Below are positions 40,315 through 48,290 of a DNA stretch of 64,000 nucleotides, in pieces (within the stretch, counting starts at the first letter, position 1; every line of letters begins with the position of its first letter). A program made the position numbers and the translations under genes. A model generated the notes under the pieces. The model was not told the origin of the DNA. It did no database searches and saw only the letters and a program-made list of their open reading frames with translations. Source of the DNA: Comamonas testosteroni (GTDB lineage: Bacteria; Pseudomonadota; Gammaproteobacteria; Burkholderiales; Burkholderiaceae_C); contig NZ_CP129672.1 of NCBI RefSeq assembly GCF_030505195.1, forward strand, positions 4,870,501 to 4,934,500, in the 5' to 3' direction.

Positions 40315-40419
40315 ATGAAATGGCTGCTTATCTGTTCCGCGCTTGTCATACTCACACTCTGCATCAGCTTTTGCGCTTCGGTCGTGGACGACCTGAGGAT
40401 GGCTAGCGACGATAGCTGA
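40315..40419 (+). CDS. Very small membrane peptide, 34 aa
   Basis: ATG 40315 gives MKWLLICSALVILTLCISFC followed by a short charged tail (VVDDLRMASDDS). One transmembrane or signal-like segment is clear. CGAGGTG lies 7-8 bases upstream. Small toxins and superinfection-exclusion peptides have this shape, but I do not recognise it. Confidence 0.35.
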   Translation: MKWLLICSALVILTLCISFCASVVDDLRMASDDS

Positions 40420-40432
40420 TCGAGTAGTTACT

Positions 40433-40541
40433 TCAGTAGCCTTCGACCCAAGGCATTTCCGTCCCATCGACCGCAATCACCACGCCTGGTGTCGCGGTCA
40501 ATTTCGATTGGGACGCCCCACAGCTCATTGCAGAGCTCTGA
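40433..40541 (-). pseudogene. Degenerate 3' gene fragment, copy A (WGVPIEID family)
   Basis: On the reverse strand it reads ELWGVPIEIDRDT, then after a one-base deletion PGVVIAVDGTEMPWVEGY and a stop at 40433-40435. It is a decayed 3' end of the small gene best preserved at 61060-61320. Other fragments are at 41721 and 60006. Confidence 0.6.
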
Positions 40542-40562
40542 TCCAAGGATTCAATTCAAGGC

Positions 40563-40925
40563 TTAGCGCGCTGGACGTGTTTCCTCAAGCAGTCCGCTGA
40601 CTGCATACTTTTCGTCTGAACCAGCTTCCCACCATTCGCCTTCGACATCGAGCTCGCCATCCTCGTAGTTAACTTTGACTCGCAATATGTAGTCCCCCGG
40701 CGTTGGCTCACTGGGTCTATTGCTCCCCGCGTACCTGCATGGGCCTTTGAACTCATAGACGTTGGCTGTACTAGGAACTCTTCGCCCTGTTACCTCAAAC
40801 GTCCATGGTGCGCCGTTGAAATGCGCAATGGCTTTAAGGGGCGCTACAGCTTCATTGATGGCAAGGTACTCGACATCGAGGCGCTCTCCAACGAAGTCTA
40901 GAGTGCCGGAGAAGAACTGGGGCAT
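40563..40925 (-). CDS. Hypothetical beta-rich protein, 120 aa
   Basis: Starts at 40925 (MPQFFSGTLDFVGERLDVEY) with AGGAG about 7 bases upstream on the reverse strand, so it is a good gene call. Alternating hydrophobic residues and a late GDYILRVKVNYEDGELDVEG segment suggest a small beta-sandwich. Codons are less biased than in phage late genes. It is divergent from the 89-residue gene at 41008, with 82 bp between. Family and function unknown. It is part of the accessory stretch after the lysis operon. Confidence 0.55.
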   Translation of the reverse strand: MPQFFSGTLDFVGERLDVEYLAINEAVAPLKAIAHFNGAPWTFEVTGRRVPSTANVYEFKGPCRYAGSNRPSEPTPGDYILRVKVNYEDGELDVEGEWWEAGSDEKYAVSGLLEETRPAR

Positions 40926-41007
40926 TGAGATCTCCTGGTTGTGTGTTGTGAGATATGATTGTCTTAGTAAAAATAAGAGTCAGCAATAATATTTAAGAGA
41001 TTGTTAA

Positions 41008-41277
41008 ATGAATAAGCGACACCAAGAGCAGCTGATGGCGCGGCTGGACGATCTGTACACAAAGGGCACGACCTACATTTCGTGGCCAGAAATCTACTAC
41101 TGGTACTCCATAGAGCGGATCGCAAAGGCTCCATGGAGGGACATCAAGGCGCGATGGGCAGACCTGCTGGAAGAGGCTGGTCAGAAATATCAAGATCCAC
41201 ACGTTGCGGAGACGAGTGGTGGAGTTTCCTTTTTCTATGCCTCCAAGCCCCAAAAGCTCAGTAGCTTGGCAGACTAG
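41008..41277 (+). CDS. Hypothetical protein, 89 aa
   Basis: Starts MNKRHQEQLMARLDDLYTKG. An aromatic-rich segment (TYISWPEIYYWYSIERIAKA) and helical PWRDIKARWADLLEEAG follow; the C-terminus is SGGVSFFYASKPQKL. An AGAG precedes the ATG. It is divergent from the 120-residue gene, which makes a paired accessory unit possible, but no toxin-antitoxin family is recognised. Confidence 0.5.
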   Translation: MNKRHQEQLMARLDDLYTKGTTYISWPEIYYWYSIERIAKAPWRDIKARWADLLEEAGQKYQDPHVAETSGGVSFFYASKPQKLSSLAD

Positions 41278-41365
41278 CTCCGTAGGTGGCACTCCGTTTG
41301 AATGCCTCCGAACTCCGTGTGACGTATCGCGCGTGAATGGCGTCTTCACTCTTGAAGGTCTTCAT

Positions 41366-41599
41366 ATGACAAGCACAAGTCGTAGAAAAATGTGGTGCGG
41401 GACCTGTGGATCCAGCATTGCTCAATCTGGGGATGAGCTGGAGATTCCTGAATTTCTAAAGCGATCCCCTGAGGCCGACCCTAATGCCCGTGAAATCGAC
41501 CTGCCACATAACTTCCAAGCAGGCAATCCAAGCCTAGATTCGGTGGACCAAAACGGCGCAGGCGACCGTACCACCCAGGCAGGCACAGGTCCAAAGTAA
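41366..41599 (+). CDS. Small protein with an FtsZ-tail-like motif, 77 aa
   Basis: ATG 41366 gives MTSTSRRKMWCGTCGSSIAQ, then DELEIPEFLKR and a hydrophilic C-terminus. GAAGG lies about 8 bases upstream. CxTC could be half of a zinc site. DELEIPEFLKR matches the conserved FtsZ C-terminal peptide pattern (D-x-L-x-I-P-x-F-L-R-K) closely. If translated it could mimic that tail and bind FtsZ partners such as ZipA or FtsA. The motif is short, so chance is possible. Confidence 0.35.
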   Translation: MTSTSRRKMWCGTCGSSIAQSGDELEIPEFLKRSPEADPNAREIDLPHNFQAGNPSLDSVDQNGAGDRTTQAGTGPK

Positions 41600-41720
41600 A
41601 CTAGCCCACCAAGAGCTGTGATAACAAACACGCGCCCGGGGAGGATCTCTTCTTATGTGATGCAGTCGCTGATGTGCTTCGGCCAGGGACTCCGATGTTG
41701 GCCCTGGCGCGCGACTTCTC

Positions 41721-41800
41721 TCAGTAGCCTTCAACCAGAGGCATTTCCGTTCCATCGACCGCAATCATCACGTTGAGGACGATTTCAATGGTGACGCCTC
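41721..41800 (-). pseudogene. Degenerate 3' gene fragment, copy B (WGVPIEID family)
   Basis: Reverse strand reads GVTIEIVLNVMIAVDGTEMP then LVEGY and stop at 41721-41723. It is an internally deleted copy of the fragment seen at 40433 and 61060, without an upstream start. Confidence 0.55.
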
Positions 41801-41914
41801 ATTGGAATTACTTTGCAAACAGCCTCTGGATAGAGAACTGGAGCGCCACAGTAGCCATGCCGGTCTTCAAGCAGACAAGTCCGCATCGTCAGCAAGCTAC
41901 GCGGACAGTGTCTT

Positions 41915-41968
41915 AGTCGACACGCAACTGATACGGCAACCTGTCGCGCCGTTCGGCCAATTCCCATA
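41915..41968 (+). pseudogene. Decayed Rz 3'-end remnant
   Basis: The stretch ACGCAACTGATACGGCAACC and the bases after it align with the end of the Rz/Rz1 genes (39738-39780), with several changes. It suggests an older third copy of the lysis region. No open frame remains. Confidence 0.4.
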
Positions 41969-41970
41969 AG

Positions 41971-42627
41971 TCAATGGTGCAAATTGATGGGCTGTGCGTC
42001 TATGGGCGTAGTTGTCAGGGCTTGGACAGGAACTTGGGCCAAGCGCACAAACCTAGCGAGGCCGACCGCTGACACTGAGTGATAGTGACTTTGATAGCCA
42101 TCTTCGAAATGCTGGCAGAACGCTACACCTCCTGAGTGCAGACTGCTAGACCAGTACCAAGCAAGATCAAAGGACTCAGATCCTCCGTCAAGGAAATCTG
42201 GTGCGATGGTTTGAGCGGGGAAAGAGTCAGAGTAGTGCTTTCCCTCGGGAAGACTATTGTGGTTCACACCATCAAAATAGTTCGCATAGTTCCGATTTCG
42301 AGATGGCTTTAGCATGCGATAACCCAGCTCCAATACGTCACGTGCTGGTATCAGCCAATCGTTATATCCATTGATGTTTGCTGCAAGTGCAGCTTTAGCA
42401 AGCGGGCTTCCTGCATCTGCTAAAGCGATAGTATTGCTGCTGCTGTCAGCAGGATCAAATGCATTCGCTTTTTCAACGTCAATTTTTTCTTTGATTTGGG
42501 TGGATTTTGGAGCCCAAACTATCGCATAAATGTTTGAGTTAATATTTATTAATCCACCGTAGAATCCACCTTCAAATGGTTTCCCATATTCAGTATCTAT
42601 GCTGGATAAGAATTGAGGGATGCGCAT
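41971..42627 (-). CDS. DUF1566/Lcl-domain protein (C-type-lectin-like)
   Basis: About 218 residues from ATG 42627 (MRIPQFLSSIDTEYGKPFEG); an alternative ATG at 42654 exists. It has the DUF1566 pattern: GYNDWLIPARDVLELGYRML, a central Asn-rich loop, then YWSSSLHSGGVAFCQHFEDG and VSAVGLARFVRLAQVP. This fold is related to the C-type lectin/FGE group that includes phage diversity-generating-retroelement targets such as Mtd. Many prophages carry DUF1566 proteins, probably on virions or the cell surface. No reverse transcriptase or template repeat was found nearby. It points toward the lysis operon on the opposite strand, in low-GC DNA. Confidence 0.65.
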   Translation of the reverse strand: MRIPQFLSSIDTEYGKPFEGGFYGGLININSNIYAIVWAPKSTQIKEKIDVEKANAFDPADSSSNTIALADAGSPLAKAALAANINGYNDWLIPARDVLELGYRMLKPSRNRNYANYFDGVNHNSLPEGKHYSDSFPAQTIAPDFLDGGSESFDLAWYWSSSLHSGGVAFCQHFEDGYQSHYHSVSAVGLARFVRLAQVPVQALTTTPIDAQPINLHH

Positions 42628-42722
42628 GATTGATCTCGGTTGAATTAAATTCAATTTTTTAATGTTATATTTTGTTGAGAGTCATTTTGATTTTTCTTTA
42701 TTAGGATAGTCCATTTCTTGTA

Positions 42723-42761
42723 ATTAAATAAAAATAATACGAAATATTACTTTTATTTAAT
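42723..42761. repeat. A/T-rich inverted repeat, 17-bp arms
   Basis: Left arm 42723-42739 and right arm 42745-42761 are complementary except for one base, around a 5-nt CGAAA centre. It lies in the 300-bp AT-rich gap between the divergent DUF1566 and RNB genes. It may be an operator or a bidirectional terminator. Confidence 0.55.
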
Positions 42762-42982
42762 TTTTAGCGTGAAAAATACATTTAGAAGATGGTTGCTTAG
42801 CCTTTTAAGTATTGATTTGTCGAGTTTGTATAATTTTGAGTTTGAATATTGATTGGATTGCTCTCAGTTGGGAATTTTATGTCTGCTAATGGCTGTAGTA
42901 GTGTTATAGATAATTAAATATATCTTTGACAATGAGCTATTTTGGTTCAAAATGTATTGAAAAAATGGAAGGTCAAGGCACT

Positions 42983-44455
42983 ATGCAAGACGTTCTATCG
43001 AATCACCGAGAAAATATCTCAACCCTCGCGGCCTGGGCCATGTATAGCCGAGGCTTGGAAGCAGAGTTCTCGTACAGCGTTCTCGAACAGCTGTCCCTCC
43101 TATCTGGTCACGCGAAAGAGTCTGGCCATGGAGTTCATCAGATGACTCAACTGCTGTGGTGTTCAATTGATAACGACGACTCACGCGACCTTGACCAAAT
43201 ATCATCAATTGAGCAACTAGAGCAGGGTAATGTTCGGGTTTTCGTTGCCGTGTCTGATGTTGACAGCGTGGTCAAGAAAGGCTCTCCGATTGATGAGCAT
43301 GCGAGGCTAAATACAACTTCTGTCTATAGTTCTGCTCGAGTGTTTCCCATGCTGCCGGAGCAGCTATGTACAGATCTCACCTCTTTGAACCAAGATCAAG
43401 ATCGCCTGGCTCTTATCACGGAGATGACCTTCAGTGGCGATGGTCTTCTGATTGAATCGAACATATATCGGGCAGTTGTGCGGAACAAACCAAAGCTTGC
43501 ATACGACGCAGTGTCGGAATGGTTCGAGGGGGTCGGGGAGTTGCCAGAGCCAGCGCAGAAAGTTGCGGGGATGGACACCCAGCTTAGGATGCAAGATGAG
43601 CTCGCTCAGAAATTGCGATTGCTAAGGCGATCGCAAGGATCGCTGGAGTTAGAAACTTTTCAGCCTCATGCTGTGTTTGACGGCGACATCATCATCGACA
43701 TTCGTCAACAGCCACACAATCGGGCTCGTCAATTGATCGAGGAGTTGATGATTGCGACTAACGGTTGCACGGCGCGCTTCTTGGCCGCGCAAGGCACCGC
43801 TTCATTGCGAAGGGTAGTCCGTTCACCAGAGCGTTGGCAGAGAATTGTCGAAGTCGCTGAAAGCTACGGCTGGAGCTTGCCAGGTGAGCCTGATGGAGAG
43901 GCTTTACAGGCGTTTCTTGCAATGCAGCACCAGGCAGATCCCTTGAGATTTCCGGATCTATCGTTGGTGATCATAAAGTTGATGGGGCGAGGTGAATATG
44001 TTGTTGAGCGCCCGCGCGGGCAATCTATCGGCCATTTCGGATTAGCGGTGCAAGACTACATGCATTCGACAGCCCCTAATCGACGTTACCCGGACCTGAT
44101 TACCTTGCGTCTACTCAAATCTGCACTTGCTGGGGAAAAGTCCCCCTATACCTACGATGAACTGGAGGCTCTTGCCGCACATTGCACCACTCAAGAGGAT
44201 GCGGCTCAAAAAGTAGAAAGGCAGGTGCGTAAGTCGGAGGCTGCCCTGCTATTGCATGATCGAATCGGTGAAATATTTTCTGGACTCATCATTGGTGTAG
44301 GGGAGCGCGGAACTTGGGTGCGTATTTTTACACCTCCCGCAGAGGGTCGCTTAAAGGGAGACCTCCCTACTCTTAATGTGGGTCAAAAAGTGAAGGTAAA
44401 GCTTGTTTCTACCTCAGTTGAGCGTGGATTTATTGATTTCACTATCGTTCATTGA
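42983..44455 (+). CDS. RNB-domain exoribonuclease (RNase II/R family)
   Basis: About 490 residues from ATG 42983 (MQDVLSNHREN, with AAGG before it); an earlier in-frame ATG is at 42926. The catalytic acidic cluster is IDNDDSRDLD (Asp63-Asp71), equal to the D-x5-D-x-D-D site of RNase II/R that binds two metal ions. Further RNB signatures are RQLIEELMIATNGCTARFLA and HSTAPNRRYPDLITLRLL. A short C-terminal S1/OB-like domain follows (GVGERGTWVRIFTPPAEGRL). N-terminal cold-shock domains of full-length RNase II/R (640-800 aa) are absent. It degrades RNA 3' to 5'. Low GC and position next to a transglutaminase gene set it apart from the phage genes. Confidence 0.85.
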   Translation: MQDVLSNHRENISTLAAWAMYSRGLEAEFSYSVLEQLSLLSGHAKESGHGVHQMTQLLWCSIDNDDSRDLDQISSIEQLEQGNVRVFVAVSDVDSVVKKGSPIDEHARLNTTSVYSSARVFPMLPEQLCTDLTSLNQDQDRLALITEMTFSGDGLLIESNIYRAVVRNKPKLAYDAVSEWFEGVGELPEPAQKVAGMDTQLRMQDELAQKLRLLRRSQGSLELETFQPHAVFDGDIIIDIRQQPHNRARQLIEELMIATNGCTARFLAAQGTASLRRVVRSPERWQRIVEVAESYGWSLPGEPDGEALQAFLAMQHQADPLRFPDLSLVIIKLMGRGEYVVERPRGQSIGHFGLAVQDYMHSTAPNRRYPDLITLRLLKSALAGEKSPYTYDELEALAAHCTTQEDAAQKVERQVRKSEAALLLHDRIGEIFSGLIIGVGERGTWVRIFTPPAEGRLKGDLPTLNVGQKVKVKLVSTSVERGFIDFTIVH

Positions 44456-44671
44456 GATTCAATGGAAAAATATTGGTCTTGGCAGAAGTGGAGAGTTTAG
44501 GAAGTGATCTTCTTCTGAAAAGGTTCTTCATATCCCCCTGGCATGCTGTAGGCATTCCCGGAGCTACTGCTTGAAGCGCATATTCAAATGGCAACCCAGA
44601 ATGCGCGGCGCAGATGGATGATTTATCAGCGACAGGAATTTTCCTTGATGTTCTGGGTGCCCGGGGTTGCA

Positions 44672-45535
44672 ATGATCAGACTTAATTTCCAACTGAAGTT
44701 GAACTACCAAGTTTTAGAGCATGGTGCAGATTTTTTCTTCTACATACATGCTGCTAATACTTCTCATCAACAAGTGTCATCTGAGCATTTGACAGTAAGT
44801 GAGGAAAGTGCTGACTGGAAAATTCAACAATGTCAAGACGTCACGCAACGTTGTCTAAGGGTCAGTGCTAGGCCTGGCACACTGACTGTGAATTACGAGG
44901 CAATCGTAGAGATTTCTCACCATAAAGCTGAGCCAAGATACGTTTCAGAGGTGCCTGTTCGGTGGTTGCCGTTAGAGGTGCTGCAATATGTCTATCCCAG
45001 CCGCTACTGTCAGTCGGACCGATTGTCGAAGTTTGCGGTCGATCGGTTTGGTCATCTGCCGCAAGGCTACACCCGAGCCCAAGCGATCTGTGATTGGGTG
45101 AGGCAAAACGTGACATTTCGGTCGAATACGTCTATTAGTACAACTTCAGCAGTCGACACGTTGATCGAGCGGGTAGGAGTATGTCGTGATTTTGCTCATT
45201 TAATGATAGCGATTTGCCGAGCAATCAACTTACCTGCGCGATTTGTGACAGGTACGGACTATGGTGCTGATCCGGCTCTAGGGCCAAGCGATTTCCACGC
45301 CTATGTGGAAGTTTATCTTGGGTATCGCTGGTTTATTTTTGACCCATCAGGAACGTCTATTCCCATGGGGCTGATGCGAATTGCAACGGGGCGGGATGCC
45401 GCAGATGTGGCGTTCGCAACCATATTTGGCAGTGTGATTAGTGAGCCTCCGCACATTCATGTTCAAGTTGAACATTCGGAGAAGAAGAATTGGGAGTGGC
45501 CCGTTTATACGTCACTTGCTTTGTCAACGGAATAG
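44672..45535 (+). CDS. Transglutaminase-like cysteine protease-fold protein
   Basis: About 287 residues from ATG 44672 (MIRLNFQLKLNYQVLEHGAD); an earlier in-frame ATG (44588) gives an implausible N-terminus. The first 100 residues match the bacterial transglutaminase N-terminal beta domain. The core has the Cys-His-Asp triad: VGVCRDFAHL (Cys171), SDFHAYVEVYL (His210) and WFIFDPSGTS (Asp224). Such proteins usually act as amidases or proteases rather than true cross-linkers. No signal peptide is seen, so it is probably cytoplasmic. It follows the RNB gene by 216 bp on the same strand with similar base composition, so the two probably moved together. Confidence 0.8.
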   Translation: MIRLNFQLKLNYQVLEHGADFFFYIHAANTSHQQVSSEHLTVSEESADWKIQQCQDVTQRCLRVSARPGTLTVNYEAIVEISHHKAEPRYVSEVPVRWLPLEVLQYVYPSRYCQSDRLSKFAVDRFGHLPQGYTRAQAICDWVRQNVTFRSNTSISTTSAVDTLIERVGVCRDFAHLMIAICRAINLPARFVTGTDYGADPALGPSDFHAYVEVYLGYRWFIFDPSGTSIPMGLMRIATGRDAADVAFATIFGSVISEPPHIHVQVEHSEKKNWEWPVYTSLALSTE

Positions 45536-45725
45536 TCCCATGCGATGCATAGGCATTGAGGTAGAAGTTGCTGCGGTACTTTGGAGTAGCGTGTGTGCCG
45601 CCAATCTCTAGTAAGAAGCCCAGTCTTCTCTCAGGCTGACAGTTAGGGCGTGGCTATCTGATGTGTCCACTACAAGGCAAAGGAGGGTGGCTGCGAGCAT
45701 CGCTACACTTTAGATGCAGGCAAAA

Positions 45726-45764
45726 AAAGTGGGTAGAAACCGTTTCAGGTTTTCTACCCACTTT
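45726..45764. terminator. Strong 16-bp hairpin with adjoining repeat
   Basis: AAAGTGGGTAGAAACC (45726-45741) pairs with the complementary strand at 45748-45764 with one extra T, around a GTTTCA loop. A further CTACCCACTTT copy follows at 45765. The A run before and T run after suit a bidirectional terminator at an element boundary. Confidence 0.6.
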
Positions 45765-45806
45765 CTACCCACTTTACGTGGGGAATGGCTTATTTACTAG
45801 CAATTC

Positions 45807-45830
45807 TGGTGCCGCAGAGATGAATCGAAC
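45807..45830 (-). other. tRNA 3'-end fragment, possible att site
   Basis: Read on the reverse strand, the 24 bases give the T-loop (GTTCGATTC), the 3' T-stem strand CATCT, a 7-nt acceptor strand CTGCGGC, discriminator A and CCA in exact tRNA geometry. The bases further 5' do not complete the T-stem or the rest of a tRNA. Phage integrases often use tRNA 3' ends, so this is a likely att remnant. By orientation the integrated element would lie to the right. Confidence 0.5.
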
Positions 45831-45965
45831 GCTTGTGCTGTGCTGTGCAATAGATGTGTAAATATGAATTAAATCAACATGTTATGAAGGATGTGAAATT
45901 GGTGTAGTGCGATGAATGTGAAGAACTTGCGGCCTGCGATCGGGCACGCATCAGGGCATCAACGC

Positions 45966-46790
45966 TCAGGCACGACAGCGACTGCTGGCGTTGGTTGTAC
46001 AGGAGCTGACCGCATCCAGCAGCGTGATGCTCTTGATCTGCAGGCCTTCGGTTAGCACAAAGCGCACTCGGACATCCCAGGTCATTGCCCAGGTCATCGC
46101 CAGCTTGGTGGGCAGCTTGTCGTGCTCGATGTGCTGGCGCACTTCATCAATATCCAGCGGGCGGCGGGCGTAGCGCACGATGGCCTTGGATTCGTCGGCG
46201 GCTTTTAGCTCCGTTTCTCGGTCTGCGGTGAAGCCGGCGGGCGGCTCCTGCGTCATCAGCCAGTGCTCCATGGCAGCCTGTGGGCTGTCTGGGTATCCAG
46301 AAGGGCCAGGGCAAAGCCGTGCAGGCCTTCGGCCGCCGGCGTCACCACCTCGTCGGAGCGGCCTTGCGCGCCGGTATCGAGCACCAGGGTACGGGCTTGC
46401 GGATCGATCCAAACCCACATGCGCCCCTGATTGGTGAAGACCATGGGCAGCAGGTTCAGCTTGGCCTCGTCCTTGAGGTCGCGCTTTTACTTCTTGCCCG
46501 GCTTGCGGCCTTCGTTCTTTTCGATGTGCTCGGCCTTATCGTTGACCTTGCGATTGAGCACGCTGGCCGGCAGCACCTTGGCCCCTGTCATGAAGCGCAT
46601 GACCCACTGCCCGGCCACGGATTCGACCAGCAGGCCGTGCTGCTCGCCGCGCGGCGGCGCCCAGCCGACGGAGCGCTCCGGTGTGGCGCCGCATTCGGCA
46701 AAAACTGTCTTTTGCAGGGCATCCTCTAGCGATCTGTAGATCGCTATGCCAGCTCTTGGCAATGCGGTAAATGATCATGCTCTTGAACAT
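45966..46790 (-). pseudogene. rdgC: rdgC pseudogene
   Basis: Pieces of RdgC, a ring-shaped DNA-binding protein linked to recombination, occur in order on the reverse strand but in different frames. They are MFKSMIIYRIAKSW (start at 46790), ECGATPERSVGWAPPRGEQH with VLPASVLNRKVNDKAEHIE, WVWIDPQARTLVLDTGAQGR, EPPAGFTADRETELKAADES, and DIDEVRQHIEHDKLPTKLAM with FVLTEGLQIK. At least three frameshifts break the frame, including a duplicated TWAMTW segment and a shift after GRKPGKK. A normal RdgC is about 300 residues. It is not a functional gene here. Confidence 0.85.
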
Positions 46791-46800
46791 CGGGATTCCA

Positions 46801-46830
46801 GAAATAGAAAAAGCCCGCTGGTGCGGGCTT
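46801..46830 (-). terminator. Rho-independent terminator, reverse strand
   Basis: AAGCCCGC (46811-46818) and GCGGGCTT (46823-46830) form a perfect 8-bp stem with a 4-nt loop. On the reverse strand it is followed by TTTCTATTTC. It lies just upstream of the rdgC start and would end an unidentified reverse transcript. Confidence 0.7.
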
Positions 46831-47347
46831 GGTACGAGTGGATAGAAGGGGGCTAGGTTTATGTGATTGGGAACGTGCTTGGGGCGTTGCCCAGCGTATT
46901 TGGGGCAGAGGGCCTTAGCGTAATGCGCAGGTGGCTTTTCGAGGCAGAGCGCTACTTGTGGGCAGTGCGTGCGCCCATCACATTGCCGCTTAGGGACTTT
47001 CATCGTGGTATTGGTCAACACTCCTGCGGCCCGTGCACGCTGATGCTCATTGAAGGGACTTGCGGGTGACCGTAGTTGCAGCGGGTAATAAGCGGTCTTC
47101 CATGCAATCAGTGGGATCAACGAGTACACGAAGAGTCGAAGCAAGGTACCCCCGCAGTTTGGATTTTTCAGGAGTGTTGGCTTATGTAACTACGTTAATC
47201 ATTCCTAAATAGTCACATGCACAAAACCTGCAGAGTGCGGGCTTGGTTGTTTTGTTGATGCGCATCAAGATTGCGGGGTGCGAGCAACTACACAATTGCT
47301 CACCGATACCAAGTTCGGTCATCGGAATCGCTGTTTGCGGTCATGTC
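46831..47347. other. Gene-free stretch, about 500 bp
   Basis: Several short open frames exist, but none has a convincing ribosome site, motif or codon bias. I see no gene here apart from the terminator at its left edge. Confidence 0.4.
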
Positions 47348-47779
47348 ATGAGAACCAAAGCCATTGCCTTCCTGCTGACGTCTATCGCTTTCAGCGCCCT
47401 GTGCGGAAAAGCAATTGCGCACGACCCAAACCCAATTGCCGGGGAGGTAAGGAGGGCTGCTTCTGAGTCGCTGCAGGTCTATCAAAAGAGCGGCGTATCA
47501 GGTTTGATAAGTGCAGTTTCTGATTGCTGGAAGTTTCCGCGCGACTTTTGTCTCTATCTGGACGCTGCATCGCATCGTCTTGCCTTAGGTGCAACGCATT
47601 CGGGGACTCAATTGAGCGAGTACTTCTACGATGAATCCGTCTCTAAGCGAGGACAGGCTTGGCTCGTGTCTAACGGCCATGGGCGAGTGGCTAATGAACA
47701 GTACTTGCAAGCTATCGATCAAATAATGGTGCGAGCGTTGGTTGTGCAGAGAGAAAAAATGCCCGGCGGCAAGCCTTGA
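47348..47779 (+). CDS. Predicted secreted protein, 143 aa
   Basis: From ATG 47348 (MRTKAIAFLLTSIAFSALCG), with a signal peptide and probable cleavage after KAIAH or GKAIA; an earlier in-frame ATG (47243) adds 35 residues that lack signal character. The mature part is helical, has two cysteines (SDCWKFPRDFC) and a basic C-terminus. No family is recognised. It sits between the rdgC pseudogene and IS remnants, in accessory DNA. Confidence 0.5.
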   Translation: MRTKAIAFLLTSIAFSALCGKAIAHDPNPIAGEVRRAASESLQVYQKSGVSGLISAVSDCWKFPRDFCLYLDAASHRLALGATHSGTQLSEYFYDESVSKRGQAWLVSNGHGRVANEQYLQAIDQIMVRALVVQREKMPGGKP

Positions 47780-47798
47780 TATTTGTCAGGGCCTTTCT

Positions 47799-47995
47799 TC
47801 AGGCAATGCACCGTTTTTTCGCCCAGCCACTCGGCCTGCATACCCGGGCGGGCGAACTAGTCGCGCAGGCCTTGGGTGATGGCCTGGGGTTCATCGGCTT
47901 GGGCGTCAGGCGCGGACAACCAGGCCACCCAAAGCAGGGTGCCGACGATTGCCAGGTGTTTGATCCCATGTTTTGATGGTGCAATTTTCCCATGA
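47799..47995 (-). pseudogene. Truncated exported-protein N-terminus
   Basis: The reverse strand encodes KHLAIVGTLLWVAWLSAPDA followed by QADEPQAITQGLRD, which looks like a signal peptide and the first mature residues. No further coding follows, and IS481 sequence adjoins its start. Probably a fragment cut by rearrangement. Confidence 0.3.
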
Positions 47996-48240
47996 ATGGA
48001 AGGAAGCACTATGGGCCAGGTACTGCACGTGAGCGCCACAACGACGAGGCAGTCCGTCGAGCGATACAACATAGTCAAGAGCGCTTAAGAGCACTATCCA
48101 AGCGCTACGGGATCAATCAGAAGACGGTGGCGAAGCGGCAGAAGCGAACCTCGGTCGCCGATCTGCCAACAGGGCCGAGGCAGCCGTGCTCCACCATTTT
48201 GTCCGTTGAAGATGAGGCGGCGATCATTGAGATAGCCTCC
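47992..48240 (+). pseudogene. IS481-family transposase N-terminal remnant
   Basis: After a frameshift near 48045 the frame gives EAVRRAIQHSQERLRALSKR, YGINQKTVAKRQKRTSVADL and [10 protein letters not shown], the well-known N-terminus of IS481-type transposases. The original start (MGQVL) at 48012 is in another frame. The copy ends where the IS3-family element begins at 48241, so it was disrupted by that insertion. Confidence 0.7.
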
Positions 48241-48290
48241 TGAATCTCCGGACACAGTCCATCGCTTATCTTCGAGATAGGCATAGGACT

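Larger units (their letters stand above)
45536..45965. other. Gene-free stretch with hairpin and tRNA fragment
   Basis: About 430 bp with no supported gene. It contains the hairpin at 45726-45764 and the tRNA-like fragment at 45807-45830, then AT-rich DNA up to the rdgC pseudogene. Confidence 0.5.

Noticed and set aside
41971..42654. A diversity-generating retroelement with this protein as target
   Set aside because: No reverse transcriptase, template repeat or Avd-like gene is in the window.
46863..47069. A 68-residue forward frame starting MIGNVLGALP
   Set aside because: No ribosome site, no motif, ordinary codons; too weak to report as a gene.
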